The translations under genes were made by a program, and so were the position numbers. A stretch of 64,000 bases of DNA from Chaetorhynchus papuensis (taxonomy: Eukaryota; Chordata; Aves; Passeriformes; Rhipiduridae). The notes under the pieces were generated by a model. The model was not told where the DNA came from and made no database searches. It saw only the letters and a program-made list of their open reading frames with translations. The DNA lies in NCBI GenBank assembly GCA_013396525.1, contig VWYX01000750.1:62001-126000 (forward strand), given 5' to 3'. Positions 47,963-62,010 of the stretch are shown here, piece after piece; within the stretch, counting starts at the first letter, position 1; each line of letters opens with the position of its first letter.

Positions 47963-50900
47963 GTGCTCCTGCCAGCCATTCCTGGAAAGGTGTGCGCAAC
48001 CTCCACAGAAACTAAGCAAAAGTGAGTGACGAATTATGGGCTTTGAATAAAATGGCATGTCTCAATCAAAACGTCTTCTGGCCAAACCTGGGAAACTTTT
48101 GTGTTGTCTTCCCCTGCTGCTAAACTGTGTGGAACAGTGTGGGCTGGAGTTCGGTCTGTGCCCTCAAGTGTATGGTGTGATTTTTTGTGTTTAAACGAGA
48201 GAATTAAAAATGCATCCGTTTTAACCATGATTTTTCTCCTGAAAAAAGAATATATAGTTTATTTGACGCTTTTTATAGCCTCCTCTGCTCAGTCTTACTT
48301 CACATGAGACAATCTACAAACTAATATTACTTCTGTAATCTGAGGAAAGGGGATTTCCCAATGAATGTTATTACAATACTGTTATTTAAACTGAAGGCCT
48401 ATTTTTAGATGCTTGGATGTGTCCTGGGATAAAACATTCTTTCTCTGACATGTTGTAATGTTGACTAAATGTATTATGTACTGCATCTAGGTATCTAAGG
48501 AATTTTAATTGTCTCAGAGGTACACAATAGCGTTTTGGAATTAGGATATTTATCACTTGTCACAGCTTGTAAATTTAGATACAGAACAGGCCTGTACATT
48601 GTCAAGCTGTGTGGGAAAGAAGAATAAGAGGTAGCGTCATGGTCTCTGTATGCCTTCCAAGGAATAGTTTGGAAGCACGTTCTAAAAATGTCTAAGATGT
48701 AGTTTAAAAAGGTGTTGTTTAAAAAAGCTTAAACCTGAAAGAAAGACGCAAGAAAATTTAAAAGAAAAAAGCTGATGCTAAGAAAGTGTCTCTTGTGCAC
48801 ACAAGTCAGTCCCACTTCTTTGGCAAAGTGATAGCTGCTCTAAGAAATGTACTGAATTATGCATGGCTTACCAACAGTCCTGCTCTGGAGCTCAGTCATG
48901 CTGGCTTCGGGGAATGTGTGCACTCCTGAACTGTCATCTCTCTACCCATTATGTGAATCAAAAGTACCTGCAGATATAAAATTCAGATTAATTGAAAAAA
49001 GCCTCCAAGCAGCTCACTGAGTGATAGAAGCTTGCTATCAGTCACAGCTGGAAGATTAAACTGTGGGCCGTCATGGTAAACAATTTGCAGCTACGATCCA
49101 TTTGGTATTCCCCACTTTGAAGCATGACAGCTATCATGTTTTAAAAAAAATCCCAACTAGTAAAACTAATCTAAAACATCAAAGATTGGTATATTTTAAA
49201 TCAGACTGCCTTTTTCATGGAGCCCACAGTTTCGTAACTGTAATTTTTGATTTTGTCTTTCTTTTTAATTGGGTTGATGGTGAACATTTCCCTAAGTGGT
49301 ATCTCGGCAGCTGTCATTAGATGGTTTCTGCCCTTAGCCAGGGTGGCGGGGAGCATCTTGGCAGGGTCGAAACAAAGCAGCAAGGTCCACTTATGACTTC
49401 TCCCCTGCCCATATAGCCAGATATTTGGAGTGATTATCCTGCTAATATACATTATAATGCCTATTTATAGTTCTTAAAATGTGGTCACTCTGTTTGTGTT
49501 TGATTCCAACATGCCTGTGCACTGTCTCTGTTTTGCTGTTTTCTCTTCACGGCATCAGACAAGGGACTCCCTCTCTTACTGGTGCTGCCCGTCACTTGCA
49601 TGGCACCCAGTGAAGATTCAGAAGACTGGTGCTAAATGAGAATTGTGGTAACATTTGCCTCTACTACAGCAGACACAAAGCTTCACCCTGCTTTTTTTGC
49701 AGTTTGTAATTAACTAATCAAATGTATGTGTAATTAGCTTTGGTAATGCTTCCAGGAAAATACTGCATGCTTGTTTGAAAGTTAACCTCACTGTATAAGT
49801 ATTTTTAGAGGGAAATTTTTTGGGGAAGGAAGCTCTCCTGGGATTTTTTTAGACGTTTTTCACTGGGTGGGTTGTAAAGAAGTGAGGCTTTTCCCCAGAC
49901 TTGGATTTCTGATTTTTTTGCAACTTCCATCACCAATGCAAGGTCCTCCCACTGCTTGACATAATGCCCTGTCACTTGGAGTCAGGCTGGGTGTGCTGGC
50001 ATCTCACACTGGCAGCTAGGGCTGGATGAGCCAACTGTGGTGGATGATGCGCTCAGTCACATTAGCCCTGTGAGCGTGCACAAATTCTGCCTGTGGCTAA
50101 CAAGATGCTGCTGCCTCTGCCTGTGAGTGCAGGGCCAGGAGCTGGCTCCTGGTGCCTTCGGACCTTTCACCTCACGCAGCTGCAGCGCTCAGAATCTGGG
50201 GGTCCCGCTGCACCAGGAACGCAGCTGAGAACCAAAAACTCTCAACTTTCTTGATCCCTGTCCTTGGCTTGGCATTGGACCCAATAATGTTAATACAATT
50301 TTGCCTTGAGAGTGAGACATGAGATGTAGGAGCCTAATGCAGTAAAATAAACTAGGTCGGTACAGCACTTAGTATGTTTTATGTCCCCCAATATGTAGTG
50401 CATACTCCTGCGTATCCAGTGGTATTTTAATAACGGCATTTTGGTTACACTTAGAATAAATTTATTTAAATTTAACTTCTCTTCAGCATTAGCTTGCAGA
50501 TCTGGAGATAAATAAACCGGTTGACATTGGACTTTGGTCACATTCTATTCTGCTTAGCAGATTTTTAGCTATTCAGTTCTGGCAACATTGTCACAAAGAT
50601 ACAGGAACAGATCACCTTATAAAAATTACTGTTCATCTGGTAAGGGCTGGGGGGCTTTAGGTTTTACACCTCCCTTCTTCTTTTCAATATTGTCCTGGAG
50701 ATGAAGCAATTTTTCTGATAGTGATTCAAAGGAAGTGCATACATGGTATAAGAATTTTCAGAGCAATCTGCAAGTGCTGAGAGATGGAAAGGGTCGGCTT
50801 AGCTGGGGGTGGCCCTGGCACCCGCCTTGCATCAGGAGTCCTAAACTGTCCATGAGTCATGGGGGTTTTCAGCACAGGACTTCAAGACAAACTCTCCAAG

Positions 50901-52629
50901 AACTCAAGAGTGATGCATGGGAATTAAACAGTACAAGTCCAGGGAGTAATTAATGGCTTAAGCATCACTTGCACTCATACTAACTTGAATAATTGTTTTC
51001 ATTGGCTTCAAAAGGTCTAGTCAGTGCCATATTCCTTGGAAGGAGAGGTTTCCAGCAGTCTGCTGCAGCACCAGCTGGGAATTCATATCATCCAGGGAAC
51101 TTGGGAACAAGGTGTTTCCACTGTGACTGCAAGTGGGAACTCCAACAATAGCAGATAATAAACAACCTACATTTTCAAATATCTCACTTTTGTTTAAAAA
51201 AGCCCCCACAACAGATTATTAGGCACTTGAAGGTTAATCTATTTACAGCTGCATAAAGAGCTCCAGTTAGCTGAAATATGGAGAGCCTCTCCACATGGCA
51301 GTGTTAGTGCCAGCTCCACCGATTCTGCAGAAATTGCCTGCACTTTCATGCCGGCTGAAGGGACACAGTGTGGTGACAGATTTTAGCATTTCTGTGTTGC
51401 ATGATACGGCTAGACACAGAAACCTTTATTTTCAGTGGACAAACCTGTTCAGCCAATTTTTTGTCTTTTAAGTGCAATTTAATACCTTGATACTTCTAAA
51501 GAAATTTCTGTTGAAAGCTATTGGTAAATGACAATTTGTTTGTTTCCTTTTAGAAAACTGTTGGGAGCCAGGCAAGTGTTGTTATCACTGCCTTGTGAAA
51601 AGGCTGAGCTCTCACATGAGCCATTTTGGAGCATGTTGAAAGGTTTATGTGGGATATTTGAAGCCCACGTGCCTCCAGCTCTCTGAACCTGCTGTGTCCC
51701 AGGATAATTGGTCTGAGACCCAGAGATGGGCTTTCTGGGACCACAACAGGGAAAATGACCACCAGCTGTGGGAACAATGCACTGGAAGAGAAAGAAGTTC
51801 ACCAAAGCCACGTCAGGGGGAGCATGATAATGCTTCAAGACTGTGTTTGAAGTGTTCTGACACAAATGTCACATTTAGCCACTTGTTCTCAGCTCCAGTG
51901 GAACAAAGCTCTGCTTCCTTGGGGAAAGTTTTAGGAACATTTTTGCTTTTATATGATGCAATGATGTCCCCTCCAGACTTCCTGAGTTGAGGGAGAACTT
52001 CCGTGGGCATGTTTCAGCAGTGAAGTAGATACAGTCCTTCATCTCTGTAAAGCTGGCTTTGGCATTTATCATATCAAAGTATTCAAATTTATGAAACAGT
52101 TTCTTGGAGCTCAGTTAGTCCCATGGGTGACTTTTTTACAGAACCAGCAGCTGAGCTGCCTCTCCGTTAAAACTGTGCAGGGAAGAGAGAACTGTGTCAT
52201 GTGAGCTGCAGGAAAATTAGAACAAGATAATCAAAAAATAGCAAAGAGGGAAGTTAGACGTTAAAGGTGCTTTCATATAGATCACAAGACATGAGTCTAG
52301 AAACGTGGTCCTAATGTGTATTATAGTCTAGTGCACAACTAAAAGTATAGCCAGAATGCATCCAGAAAAGACCATATTTGATAACAGATACTTTTTCCAT
52401 TAAGAAATGGTAAGGAAAATATGTAAGGCATTTCATAAACATTTCTCAGGGATGTCAGAGATGTAGGGTCACTGAAAACAGGGCAGCATGGTGAGAAATC
52501 CTTGCTCTTGACAGATGAATAGTAATACTAAGCATGATTTGGGGCAGATTTTCTCCGCTGTTGTTTATCACATGCTTAAAGGACGGAGCTTGACTAGGAA
52601 GCTTGTTTCTTTTATATTTTTTGAAAATA

Positions 52630-52930
52630 ATTTATGACGTCTAACCTATATTTCTCTTGCAAGAGTTTATACCTGCTTGTCTTGTTCTATCTGCCGAGGA
52701 TGCAGAGAATTGCTTCTGCCCAATACACATGTGGAGAATTGTTTCTGCCTAATACATATTTGAAGACTCCTGTCATGTCTCATCTCATTTCCCTTCTGTA
52801 GAAATGAATCAATCCAACTGCTTTAGCTTTTTCCCATGCCATACTTTCAAAGACCTCTGGTAATTTCCTATTCCTTACCTTTGGACTTTTTCTACTTTGT
52901 CTGAGTGTGATTCCCTGACCTAGACTAGTT
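52630..52930 (-). mobile_element. ancient CR1/L3-like LINE 3' fragment, antisense
   Basis: On the plus strand the words run in the order of a reverse-complemented CR1/L3 3' region: TCTAACCTATATTTCTCTTG, CTTGTCTTGTTCTATCTGCC, TATTTGAAGACTCCTGTCAT, GTCTCATCTCATTTCCCTTC, TTTTTCCCATGCCATACTTT, CAAAGACCTCTGGTAATTTC and TGGACTTTTTCTACTTTGTC. The matching family words include TATTTGAAGACTGTTATCAT, GTCTCCTCTCAGTCTTC and GGACTTTCTCCAATTTGTC. This is the clearest of the old fragments. It carries an internal 29-bp duplication. Confidence 0.68.
52705..52762. repeat. 29-bp tandem duplication inside an old CR1
   Basis: A unit starting GAGAATTGCTTCTGCCCAAT at 52705-52733 is repeated at 52734-52762 as GAGAATTGTTTCTGCCTAAT, followed by ACACATGTG and ACATATTTG respectively. 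The copies differ at a handful of sites, so the duplication is not recent, but it postdates the LINE insertion that contains it. Confidence 0.85.
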
Positions 52931-52949
52931 ATAGAAAGCTAATATAAAA

Positions 52950-53120
52950 TCCCACTTTATAACACTTTTCATAATGGAAGTCAATCACCCATCAAGGTCA
53001 AGGAAATTAAATCTTTCAGAGTTGATATGAACTTGCCTAAGGATACCAACCAGAGAACAGGCAGAGCCAGGAAGATGACCAAGACCCCAACTCCCTGGCC
53101 AGTCCTTGTAAAGACTGGCA
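52950..53120 (-). mobile_element. MIR-like SINE fragment, antisense
   Basis: The plus-strand words ACTTTATAACACTTTTCATA, GAACTTGCCTAAGGATACCA, ACAGGCAGAGCCAGGAAGAT and CCCCAACTCCCTGGCCAGTC parallel the reverse complement of MIR (TGACTTGCCCAAGGTCACAC, AGTGGCAGAGCCGGGATTCG, then a short run like TCTGGCTCCAG). Spacing is about right. It directly follows the CR1/L3 fragment ending near 52930. Confidence 0.5.
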
Positions 53121-54258
53121 AACACACTGCCTGCAAGCCTTTTCCTTGGAGAAATGTACCATGTGGAATCACTAGAAGTTCTAGACTGCCCCCAGGAAGT
53201 GGCAAAAGTGTGAGATGTAGCAGTGCTTCTGGTATTTATGTGCTGACTGCTCTTGGTATGGCATTCACCCACCTGAACTCCTACGGCTCTGGTCTCTCGC
53301 AGGCTGAAGGCACGACAATTTAAAATGTGCTTTATCCTCTTTCCTATCACCTTCAAAACCTTCCATAAATGGAGATGGGCATCCAGGTTTAAGTTCTATT
53401 CAGAGCAAATTTGTGCCTTTTAGTGATGGATTTGGGAAGAAAACCAGAGCATTTTAAAAAAGAAGAGCTGGTATATTCTACTTGCTCCAACCAGAGTTCA
53501 CTTCACCAGCTCCTTAAAGTAAAACTACAAGTATTTCTAAAATGAGGTTGTAGGAGAGGTTGCCCAGCATGAGCTGCAATTGCAGCACATTATTTCTTCT
53601 TAATAATCGTGTAGTAGTGAGTACATTAAGATGTTCAGCCTTCCCCTTAGCTATATGATGCTTGCTGAAGCACAGCACATCTCAGCCACATTGAGTAAAC
53701 ACATACTTATCTATCTGGTTTAAAAATATTAAAATATTCTAATCATTATTCTGCTGATCTGTACATCTTACCTTTGCAATTGCTCATGCATATTTACTTT
53801 TTATTGTTTGTTTGGGGATTTTTTGTGGGTTGCTGTTTGTTTTTTTTTTTAATAAGATAAATTTATTAATTTCCTTCACTGCTCTATTGGAACAGTTTAT
53901 GTGTAATTTAAGATGCAGTAATTTTGTTACCAGTGGAAATCAATGAATTAATTTGATAGCAGCAATTGCTTAACCTACTCAATGCCAGAGGGACCCCAGT
54001 GCAAGAAAGGGTGTACTAATACTTAATGAACATGCAGCACTTGCACCAGCACACTGCTGATTAAAAAACACAGGAGACTTTTCTTCAAAGGATTCTGAAT
54101 AAAGCCTTTGGTCCTGTTTTCACACGTGGATTGATTTTTTTTTTTTTCATTGTCCTAAATACATTTGTTAGACTACCTCACTTTGAACTGTAGCTGAAGC
54201 TACATTAGAGAAAGATTTTGCATGCATTTAATCCATCATTGAAAACAATTGAGAGTTT

Positions 54259-54290
54259 TATATATATATATAAATATATATATATATATT
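54259..54290. repeat. (TA)n microsatellite
   Basis: About 32 bases of alternating T and A, broken once by TAAATA at 54271-54276, form a short AT array. It is part of a generally AT-rich intron stretch. Confidence 0.95.
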
Positions 54291-57200
54291 TGACCTGATA
54301 AATATCTCAGCATTTAAAATCCTTCTGAATCCTTGGACAGTGCTACTTAATCTCTTAAACATGCACTCATAATTACTTAAGAATCCACACACTGGAGATC
54401 TAGTGACCCAGTTGTGCTCTGCACTGCCTTGTGTGGGAGGTGATTTGGGTTTTATTAATCCAAATAATTTTTGAACCCAGTGAACATACTCAGGACTTTG
54501 CAAGTGCTAATGAGTGTTGCTTGCAAGCTGAGCAAATGTTGTTCTCCAGCCAGAAGCTCTGTGCCGGGTGCACAGCCCTGAGATGCACACTGTGGTGGTG
54601 AGCTCTGCCCTTAAAACATCTTTTATATGTAGTGTAGTTACTGGGAAATGCGTGTGCTGAGACTTGCAGTGCTATCAGATACTGTGGCAAGGAAACTGAC
54701 TGGAGATTGCCTGAAAGTTTTGAACTCAAATAATACTTTTTTTCAAATGTAAATCTTCTCTATAGTACAGAAGAGAAGTAAATGCATTTCCTTCCTTTGA
54801 AGTACAATGGTGGTCTTAATGTGACTCAAACTGCATTTCAGGGTAGTTGCAACCTCTGAATGCTCTATTAGTATCACTAGCTACAACCCCTTTTTATGCC
54901 CCTTACCTATGAATTATTTCTGTTCCAGAGAGGGAGAAAAAAATCATTATGTATGAAATAATATAATGTCTAATACATATCTCTCCTGAAGAAATAGAGG
55001 TGTGTTTATCAGTATGAATGCACTGATCTTAGTCATCATAAACCCCACTGTATGAAGCTGTTAAAAACTTGTTTGTTACCCATAATAATATGTATATATT
55101 TGTTAGCAGTTGTCAATATCTTAATGTCTAGCCTCATAACTAGCTGTGCTTAGAGAGATACTGTCAAGTGAAATATTCCTCCTCTATGTTCCAAATGGTA
55201 CAGTTGGTAGTTAAAATGAAAGAATACAGTAAGAAAAGAAGTCGAAATTACTGTTTGATTTTGCTTACAATAGTCTGGCCATGTGGATTCAGTAGTTGCC
55301 ATCTAAGCAATTTAGTTTCAAACATCCTATCAGGGCGTTTCTGAGATGTGCCCTGCACAGCAGCAGCACTGCTGGTTTCTGTCCATCCTCAGACTCATTG
55401 CTGTCTGCTTGAAAAGCTCTCCTCTTTCCTACACCACTACCCCATTTACTTGCTCCAAGCACACTTTGAGACCCAACATGTCACTCACCCTGTCCCTGAG
55501 TCCAGCACTGATGTTTTCATGTCAAACAAGTATCCCAGCCTGCTGCTGGGGGAAATGAAAGGAGCAGCCTTGGCAGTAGTGTGATCGTGTTTGCATAGAC
55601 AGCTGAAGGAGCACTGGGTTTTCAAAGTGACAGGCATTTTGGGCTCACCTTATCAACCCATCCACATCAGCAGATGGAAGGTGGGCCTCTCTAGGAACTG
55701 CCAAGCAGGGGACAGCTGCTAATTATCATACACTGAAGACTTTGCATGGTGAACACAAATTACTTCTAGGGCAGTAAAATGTTTTTCTTCCAGGTCCCCA
55801 GTGCAGCTGAGCATGCTGGACTGGGTAAAGCCCACCATGATCTGTGCTTGTCTGTTGTGAGCTGCTGTTGGTACAGCTGTAATAAGGTACACCTGCCCTG
55901 AATATTGCCCTCAGGTACTTCTTCTTCTGAAGACACTTCACATCCTCCTCCTCCTACCCCACTGCAACAACGTTGTTTGAGGTTCCTCCTTGACTACAGG
56001 TCAGACCAGGAGTCCTCCCTGTCATGTAGCTCTTGCACCACCTGGAGCTGAAAGCCTCCTCAGAGAGCACTGACTCGCCTTGCATAGCACAAGAGACATG
56101 CATTGTCATTCAGACTTAAATGTACTTCTTCTGTCAAGGGCAAATAAACCTGCTTTCTTCTCCCATAAGTAGGCTTTGGCAGCGAATGAACCCTTTAAGC
56201 TAGTTAGCAAATAACTGCACTATAGGATAGAGAATCCTTGTAGAGAAAGAGGGGAGTGAAACTGTGAGCATATTTACATACACAAGTACTATCTGTTTTT
56301 CCTGGGGTCTAATTCAGAAACCACAGGTAAGGCAGGAAACTCTGTATTAATTGGATCAGATCAGTTTGCTCATGAGCTTTTCTTCGCTCAGAGAAAGTAA
56401 CCTTCTTCCAACACCCTCTGAAGTCAGTCAGTGTGGTCAGAATAAATGCAAGTGCAGCCCCTTCCCTTGCAAGAGCCTTGGAGATCTTGCTACAGCACAA
56501 GGGCATAAAACCCTCTATGTCACATCTTGGCCTCTAAAACAGCTGGAATATAAACAGGGCTTCTGTGCCACAAAGCTCTGTCCTTAAAAGTACCATAAAC
56601 AAAAATTAGGACCGTGAACCTGTAGTGCCTTGGAGGTCTGCCTGTGAGTGCCAGGATGCTGCTTATGCACTGGACAAAACACTGCCACATCAGAGGCATT
56701 AGAACGACATGTTTATCCTATAAAACGAACTTGAAAGGTTCAGCTCTCCAGCCACCTACTCATGTCTGGTTAAGTATTGTCTGAGACAGCCTGGTTGGGA
56801 AAGGACTTTTTTGGATAGGGTGGCCTTGACTGAGGGACAGCTTATTATCCTCTGAGAATAAACATATTTTCATTTTTTGTCCAAAAGAAAGATTCCTATC
56901 ACAAATGAGATGGATGAGCTGTATTGAACACATAATGAAGAATAGTGTCTGGATAAAATGCACAAGGAAGATGCTCTGAGGGGGATTCGGTTGTGTGACT
57001 GTAGGTTTCTTATGCTGACTTGGAAAGCCCAGGAGATCCCCTGTGCCTTGTTTGACCATATGATGTCTCCAATGCCATGCAGAAGTCTCAGGGGCATTTA
57101 GACACCTGTGATTGGATGGATGAATCTCATCTCAAGGAGAGAAATTCAGACATGCAGACCCTGGAACTTGCAATGCTCCCTGTGTGTGAGCTACTCGTGG

Positions 57201-60200
57201 CTCTAGCAACACAAGACCTGGCTCAGTATGGTCAGGGAGGCCTGCAGGGCTATGTGCCTCTTCCTGAAGTCACTGCTGATTTTAGGCCTCCCAGCCTCCC
57301 TTACTTCCCAGGGCACCTTTTTGTTTTATTTTGTACAAAGCAAGCAAGCGAGTAGTACAGGTGTACTTACTGAACTGTTACTCTCTATTGAGTCAGCTCC
57401 GATCCATTCATACTTTAAATTCCAATGCCATGGCTTATCTTTAAAGATGAGCTATAGACATTGGTTACTTTTGATCTGCCTGTTTTCCACTCTGTTAGCT
57501 TTCTGTTTGTCATCATGGATGATGCATAGTTCTCTCCAAAATTTGTTATTTGTCTTTTGTCATGCATGCTTTAAGGCTGAATCTATTATTTCTACACGGC
57601 ACATCAGAGATAGAGCTTTTCTTGTTATGAAAACAGTCGCTGTGATCAAGTGAAGATTAATGTGAAGATTATTTCTGTGAAAATCAAGAGTTCCTGTAAC
57701 GTGGTATTTTCCATGTTAATATATTCAACAACTGGATTGCAATACCGCCAGTCCCAACTCTGGTATTTTTTTGTCCTCTCTTTTACCCCCACATACAGAT
57801 AATGTACTGGACTGTGACCTCGCCCCAGACAATTGCTTGTAGTAGCAACTGAAATTCTGTACCTGCACATGATGTATCCCACTTAACCAACACTTCATGA
57901 ATTGTTTGTCCTTTAAAGCATATGTTTTATTCAAGCAGAACATATGGTCTGCCTTGGTCTGCCTTACATACTATTGAAGCAGCCAAGCCTCATTCCTAGA
58001 TGTTTTCTGCCTCATTAGAGTCATTATTGTTTTGGTCTTTTGTCGGAATGGAGTCAAAAAAAATTATTTTTTTACATTCTGAGTATGCTGCATCCTTGAC
58101 AATTATTTTTGAATCAGAGGTGTCCCAGCCTCTCTTAAATTTTCAGCCATATGCTGCAGAGTGAGTGTGAATCTTGTCAGTTCTCATGAGAGTTTTCATG
58201 CATTTATGCCCCCAAATTGTGCCACTGAAGCTCTTGGGTCTTCTGACATGGTGTGAATAAAATTCTGAGAGCATGTTTTCAATGACTAGCCTGAAGAGCT
58301 GCTGAGGATATTCTTACAGACCTGCCTGCTGCAGAGAAGTGTCCTTGCATGTCTTCTTTTTCTGCCTCCTCTCCTATTAGACATGCCCAAGCCTTCACAG
58401 GTCCTGGGCATGGATCTGGTGGGAAAACATGCACAGGGATGTGATTTCTTGCTGAATTCAACAACATGCTCTGGTGAGCTAGAGGGACATGCTTGACTTT
58501 ATGCTCATGCTTGAGCTAGAGGCTCAGCTGCTTACTGTGGAGATGTTTTTGCCTATTTCACAATGTCTCCTCTGTGCACAAGCTGCAAGCATATGCAGAG
58601 GTAGCACTGGATGGCTTTGGAAGAGTTTGAAGCCACATCCTCAAAATCTGAGTGTCTATCAGTAACACCAGTGCCTGCTCCTCCTTTTCCTGTCTGCCTC
58701 TGTAAAAGATGCCTAAATTTGGTCCTTCACTTCTGTTGTGGTGCTTTTAATAAGAATACCCCAAGTGCAATGCCATTTTGATTGCTCTCACAGCTGTGGA
58801 AATGTTTTTTAAAGCCCAAAATCATTCATCTCATTTAGCATGTGCCACACACCTCTGGGCCATACCAGGGCAACCTGGGACCTTCTTGGTGAGGGCCCAC
58901 CCCTGCTGCTGCAGGGACAGTGCTGCAGTGACTTTGGGGCACCAGGAGGCCAAACTATTTGTTTCAGCTATATAGATCACACAGTGGAAAATCTGCACTA
59001 GGAACCAACTACTTCTCATTTATTCTGTCTATCTGCCATAGTAACAGCGTGCACGAGCAGTGGCTCACCTGCTTGGGTATGCCCTGAAATCACTGCTGAC
59101 TTGCTCTGTCCTCACTGTTCCTCTTATTAATTTATAGTTTATTCAGAAAATGCAGACATTTGACTGAGGTGCCTTTGGGTCTTTTAGCTGGCTCCTAGCC
59201 AAGTTTGCTTGTCAAGGAACCTTCCTTTTCTTCTGGTGCAATATGTTTGTGCTGGTTGCTAAGCAGATTACCTCCCAGCTGCATATTTAACAGGAGCGAG
59301 AATGGTAACACGAAGTTCGGAGGTGCTGGAGAGCAGCATGGGGGTTTTTTGCGTTAGGAAACAGTAAATAAGGGACTAAAATAATGATAGCTGCTGCCTC
59401 CCAGGATGGATTTTTTATGCATGAAGTCCTTGAGATTCTGATACTTGCTGTATTTCATGCGGTGTCTTTATTTCTGTTAATGGCCGAAAATGTTTGCACA
59501 GGCAGCAAGAAAGTTCATCTGAGGAAATGTGAGTAATGTAAAATTTGTTATGAAATATATGTTTCTTAAAGCTTTACTATTTCCCTCCTTATCTTAAAAT
59601 ATCTTTTAGGCAAAATCCTATTGGCACCAGTGCCATTGTATTTCCCCTCTTTGTGTAACCCTTTCTATATGAATGCCTTCAAGTAAAGCTTCCTCTGCTG
59701 AGGAGTCACCATGTTCTCTAAGCAAAGTGATTCCTGATCCTCTCATTTCCCATTCATACTATTTCTGTATAAAAATGTGATTATACTGATTGCAGCTTCC
59801 TACTCCACAGAGCTCCTCTAAGGTGCATAATGTGGGGCAAGAGGAAATCAGGAAAACAGTATCCTCAGGCTAATCTTGCTGCTGAAGTTACTTTGAGGAA
59901 GAATGTTACATTAAGACCCCATCTTTTTGAGTACTTTGGGTTTGGGTTTTTTTGCCTTTTTAGTGTGCCTAAGCTCTGATCAATGCAAACACTTAGTAAT
60001 TGATAATATATCTTTACTTGCTTTTTTCTTATTTTTTTTCTGGATCTTTTCTTTGATGCTACAAGACGTCAAGGGCAGAAATTTCTTTCAGCACACTGGG
60101 AGCTCCAGCCTAGCACCCACAGAGCCATGTAAACCACTAGACAAGTTCAGAGTAAACACACATTTTCAAGTTACACTTCTAAAAAATGAGGAGCTTCTCA

Positions 60201-61814
60201 CTGAACACCCTGGATCCCAGCAAAGCCCCTTGTATATAGGACCTGATAATAGCTGCATTGTCCTTGGAGGAGGATCTGCTGGGAAGGGTACCAGACAGCC
60301 TGAATTCATATCACGACCTCTCGTCATGCTCTCTGAATCCCAGCCCAGCAAAAGGGCACTTGTGGGGCAGGCAGAGCCACAGCAGTTTCCTCCTTGCTTT
60401 CTTTAGGATGGTGATACATTGGGATTTTGGGATGTTCCCAGTGGGCAGCTTCCTTCCACTTCTCCATGGAGTAAGTGATGGCCTTACCACGTGCCCTGCT
60501 CTTTACACCAGGCTCAGAGGTGCTCGGGCGATGTCGCTCGCTGCAGCTGCTGTCCTCTGCAGAGCACGGCTCTTGCTGCTTTGCCTTTGGCACAGTCAAC
60601 GATGCACGTCCAAAGGCCACTTCCAATTTCCTCAAGTGGGGATTTCTCCGCCACACGTGAACTGCAGTGCATCCAGCTGAATAAGAGAGCATGTGCTCTG
60701 TACAGCTGAAATCAATTTATAGCAGGGACTAAACTGTTGGGCTTGGAGAGGGAAAGCAGGATGAGCTCCATTAAGTTTTCCAGTATGTATTACCTCTGCC
60801 TGCTGGACTGTCTGTGGGACTACCTACTCCATGGCAATATGCATTCCCTGATTTACTGCTGCTCATGTCTGGCCCCAGCAATGGTGACACTGTTGGCTAT
60901 TGCTGTTCAGGTAAATCAGTCAGTCTTGGCACTACAAACAACACTGAGGAGACACTGCTGGCCAGTTTCCCCAAATAAAGGGGCTGTTGCTTGCTGATGA
61001 GTCTGGCCAGTGTTTCCGAGGGTAACATATTCTGGACCAGTCTTGAGGAACCTGTATTGGCCAGGTCTGGGAAGGGTCAGCTCTGACCATGCAGTCTCAT
61101 CTTGCCCGTATGTTTTATTTCCAAAACCAGTGGCACTACTGTTGGCCAGATCCAACCAAATTCATCAGAGACAGAAATTTCAACATAAACAGCTACTAAC
61201 AAGAAGTAAGATCTTAGTGATGTTCTTACAGAGGGAAAGCCTGCAAAACGAACTCATCTTTAATAGCAGGAAATCCTTACAAGAGAATGGCAGTGGAAGT
61301 GCCCAAATCTGCAGAAACCTTCATTAAAAGCACTCTCTCTCTTAGACACCAGAGGGTCCAGCCAGAAGACATAAGGCACCAGACTACAATAGCTCCAATG
61401 CTCATAAGATTTTTTCCCTTTCACTTGCATTTGGAATCACCTAATTGCCACCAGTTAATGCTCTGTTCTCCACAGTCTTGTTCTTTTCACACATTTTAGA
61501 AAGCTGGGAAAAAAAGGGACATCTCTTGAACTTTTTACAGTCTCAGGAGTTTTACCCTTCCCTGCTCTCCTTCTGAAAATTGAACTATTGTTTCACGTGT
61601 ATCAGAAACACTGAACAAACTGACAGTGTATACTGAGAGGAGATAAAAATAAGCAATACTTGCTCAGAAAACCCTTCTTCTCAATGACCTTCTCTTATCA
61701 CACTGAGAAGAAGGTAGACCATATTATCATCATTTTTAGCATATTTCCCCCAAATATGCTGGCTAATCAGCAAATACAAAGTTGAAGTGAACAGTTTTAC
61801 TTACTAAGCATTGC

Positions 61815-62010
61815 CTTGTGCCTACCTTCATTAAAATTTATCTACCATCATGTTGCCCAATCATCCACTTGGATTAGATCCTCCTGGAATTCCTCTCCAT
61901 TCTCAGTCATTTTGTGTAACTTAAATAATTCTGTTTCCTCAGCAGATTCACCACCTTGCATACTGCTTCCTTCTCAAGAATATAACAAAAGTTGTTGAGT
62001 TGCAGAGATA
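61815..62010 (-). mobile_element. ancient CR1/L3-like LINE fragment, antisense
   Basis: On the plus strand TTAAAATTTATCTACCATCA, TGTTGCCCAATCATCCACTT, GATCCTCCTGGAATTCCTCT, CATTTTGTGTAACTTAAATA and TTCACCACCTTGCATACTGC line up with the family words ATTTCATCTGCCATCTTGTT, GCCCAGTCACCCAG, GATCCCTTTGTAACTCTTC and TTTGCCACCTCACTG. The order and spacing fit an old CR1/L3 copy in reverse orientation. It is inert and heavily diverged. Confidence 0.55.

Noticed and set aside
47815..48058. Open frames made of repeating Ile-Tyr
   Set aside because: They are translations of the TA/CA microsatellite and carry no coding meaning.
59927..60692. Cluster of open frames on both strands (up to 159 codons)
   Set aside because: Frames overlap in several phases, no domain or splice structure is visible, and the region is moderately GC-rich.
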